In this document: piece after piece, positions 6,415 through 7,343 of the stretch | Position numbering within the stretch: position 1 is the stretch's first letter | How the letters are laid out: every line of letters starts with the position of its first letter | Translations under genes and position numbers: made by a program | Notes under the pieces: generated by a model | Told to the model about the DNA's origin: nothing | The model's database searches: none | The model's input: only the letters and a program-made list of their open reading frames with translations | Source of the DNA: Candidatus Aerophobota bacterium | GTDB lineage: Bacteria > Aerophobota > Aerophobia > Aerophobales > B3-G15 | Direction of reading: 5' to 3' | NCBI GenBank assembly: GCA_014859225.1 | Contig: JACUUP010000075.1 | Location: 1 to 7,343, forward strand | Length of the DNA stretch: 7,343 nt

Positions 6415-6652
6415 ATGCAAGCAGGTATTATCTACGAAGAAAAAATATTTTCAAAGTGGAACGCAGGTATATTCGCGGTAGCTATGACAATTTTTCTCGT
6501 TCTCCTTCTCTATCAGGCGGTTGGTCTACAACATTATTGGTGCTCCCCGTGTCGTTTTTTCATTGAAAAAAGGCACGTTTAGAGAATTTGTATTTTCTAC
6601 CTCCAACCCCCAAAAGGTGATGGAACTGGTCAAGCAGAAAGTTGGCAAGTAA
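6415..6652 (+). pseudogene. Small membrane/PH-like protein gene with internal deletion and frameshift
   Basis: AGGAGG (6401-6406) lies eight bases before ATG 6415. The first frame encodes about 36 credible residues: MQAGIIYEEKIFSKWNAG, then a hydrophobic helix ending LLLYQAVG. After that it drifts into QHYWCSPC and stops at 6580. From base 6524 the next frame reads VYNIIGAPRVVFSLKKGTF, continues through REFVFSTSNPQKVMELVKQK and ends at TAA 6650. That is the usual C-terminus of small bacterial membrane proteins with a PH-like domain (N-terminal helix, then a beta-rich domain ending in a RVV-FSLKKG strand and an EFVFST-NP helix). The intervening domain, which I estimate at about 100 codons, is missing, and the two remnants are joined out of frame near 6520-6524. 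A functional product is unlikely. The family name is from memory. Confidence 0.7.
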
Positions 6653-6655
6653 AGG

Positions 6656-6690
6656 CATCAGGTCTTGACATCTGACATTTGCCAGATAAG
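6656..6690 (+). repeat. Dispersed repeat core, copy 4, with short palindrome
   Basis: CATCAGGTCTTGACAT (6656-6671) shares the CAG-CTTGACAT core with the copies at 3468 and 6250. It is followed by an imperfect palindrome, ATCTGACATTTGCCAGAT (6670-6687), in which seven of eight outer pairs match. It lies four bases after the stop of the broken PH-like gene. The longer arm sequence is not recognisable, so this is a degenerate or different family member. Confidence 0.55.
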
Positions 6691-6947
6691 GTGCAAGCGT
6701 TGGTTTTTTGCAAACTGCCATCAGAGCATCCTGAAAAAAAACTAATCCATCAACAAAACAAAGTTATGTATCTTACCTTTCCTCATTTAGGCAAATGCTT
6801 GTTACGATGGTCAAAAGCATTGCCCGGGGATTGGCAGAAATTCTAACATGTATGCCAGAAGAAAAAGAGCGCATTCAAACTATCAGGAGATTTATTGCCC
6901 CTATTCGCTTCTATAGGAATTGGCAACTGGAAGACTTTCTGCAATAG
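6679..6947 (+). pseudogene. Unassigned short open frames, possible gene remnant
   Basis: Two overlapping short frames fill this stretch. One runs 6679-6846 and contains ALVFCKLPSEHPEKK and VMYLTFPHLGK (Met codon at 6766). The other runs 6795-6947 from an ATG, 50 residues, with KSIARGLAEIL and ERIQTIRRFIAPIRFYRNW. Neither has a good ribosome-binding site. The residue patterns look protein-like, and a single frameshift near 6790 would join them, so a broken gene is possible. TFPHLG faintly recalls TFPHMGN in proteins related to acyl-CoA dehydratase activases, but that is too short to assign. Otherwise nothing is seen in this 300-base interval. Confidence 0.25.
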
Positions 6948-6956
6948 GTGCTACAA

Positions 6957-7328
6957 TTAGTAACGCCGCACTCGAATCTTTGTCTCATCAAGAACGACTA
7001 TAAAAGACTCACTTTCAAGGTTCTCTGATTCAATATCACGAATAACCTTGTCTAACCCTGTCTTTATTTTCCCTACATCAAAGAAGGTATATCTTAACAG
7101 GATGAGATTAAGTTTTTGTCTCCTTGCATTAAGTTCAACTAATCGTCCGAAGTCCTTGTCTGCAGAGATTATAATTCTTTCTTCTTTCTGGGCAATTTGA
7201 ATCAACTGTTCGTCAGAGCATCCAGTAAGGGAGTTTTCTTGAGCTATAGATAAGACATCATAACCTCTATCTTCAAGGTAGGTAATTATCTCTGAATGGA
7301 TGTTTTCGTCAGCGAGGATCCTTAACAC
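6957..7328 (-). CDS. DUF5615 family PIN-like protein, probable toxin
   Basis: This is a 123-residue protein of the DUF5615 PIN-like family, predicted metal-dependent ribonucleases often paired with a small antitoxin, commonly DUF433. The N-terminus ILADENI carries Asp7 and Glu8, followed by a helix and GYDV at 22-25. CSDEQLIQIA supplies Asp39, and IISADKDFGRL supplies Asp57 and Asp59. These acidic residues fit the expected PIN-type active site, so the protein looks catalytically intact and has the usual length. The start codon is GTG at 7328; a purine-rich GAGGTGGGG lies at 7335-7343, just before it. A TAG three bases upstream of the GTG in another frame may be the end of a preceding gene. 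No terminator is visible after the stop at 6957. Toxicity is inferred from the family, not shown. Confidence 0.88.
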   Translation of the reverse strand: MLRILADENIHSEIITYLEDRGYDVLSIAQENSLTGCSDEQLIQIAQKEERIIISADKDFGRLVELNARRQKLNLILLRYTFFDVGKIKTGLDKVIRDIESENLESESFIVVLDETKIRVRRY

Positions 7329-7331
7329 GAG

Positions 7332-7343
7332 CTACCCCACCTC
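7332..7343 (-). other. Possible 3' end of an upstream partner gene
   Basis: Reading the minus strand from the window edge, one frame gives Glu-Val-Gly then TAG (7332-7334), three bases before the DUF5615 GTG. DUF5615 genes commonly follow a small antitoxin gene at this kind of spacing, so this may be its end. Twelve bases cannot prove it. Confidence 0.2.

Noticed and set aside
3448-6690. CRISPR array as an explanation of the repeated words
   Set aside because: The copies are few, irregularly spaced by hundreds of bases to about 2 kb, in both orientations, with genes between them and no unit spacer length.

Overview
The window looks bacterial: Shine-Dalgarno sequences precede several genes, sigma70-type -35/-10 pairs can be found, genes are tightly packed, and SNF2/SWIM, MscS, 2TM and DUF5615 families are present. 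Composition is moderately AT-rich. I cannot name the organism. An uncultured anaerobic lineage is possible but unproven, and one gene (LEA14-like) resembles euryarchaeal proteins in its motifs.

Bases 1-3484 hold a co-directional pair: a Swi2/Snf2 ATPase whose 5' end lies outside the window, and a SWIM zinc-finger protein whose ATG shares one base with the ATPase stop. These two families are known partners, probably acting together on DNA or nucleoprotein. Bases 3451-4220 carry a secreted or envelope LEA14/WHy-like protein. It is bracketed by two sequences that reappear, in the same order and orientation, as the two ends of a compact 160-bp element at 6231-6392. The left bracket also supplies the stop codon and last residues of the SWIM gene.

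Bases 4236-5042 (minus strand) encode a small MscS-type mechanosensitive channel with a good own promoter. A divergent spacer of about 340 bp leads to a plus-strand six-segment membrane protein (5379-6227) with an N-terminal 2TM domain. Channel, 2TM protein and LEA14-like protein together give the middle of the window an envelope or stress flavour, but nothing shows that they work together.

Bases 6228-6950 are a decaying, repeat-rich stretch: the compact inverted-repeat element, a small membrane/PH-like gene broken by an internal deletion plus frameshift, another copy of the repeat motif, and short unassigned open frames. The window ends with a minus-strand DUF5615 PIN-like protein, usually the toxin half of a two-gene module, whose partner would lie just outside.

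The least ordinary feature is the dispersed repeat family. Four copies of a core close to CAGRYCTTGACAT lie at 3468, 5347 (inverted), 6250 and 6659, each close to a gene start or stop. Two copies form element ends, and one of those elements encloses a complete gene.
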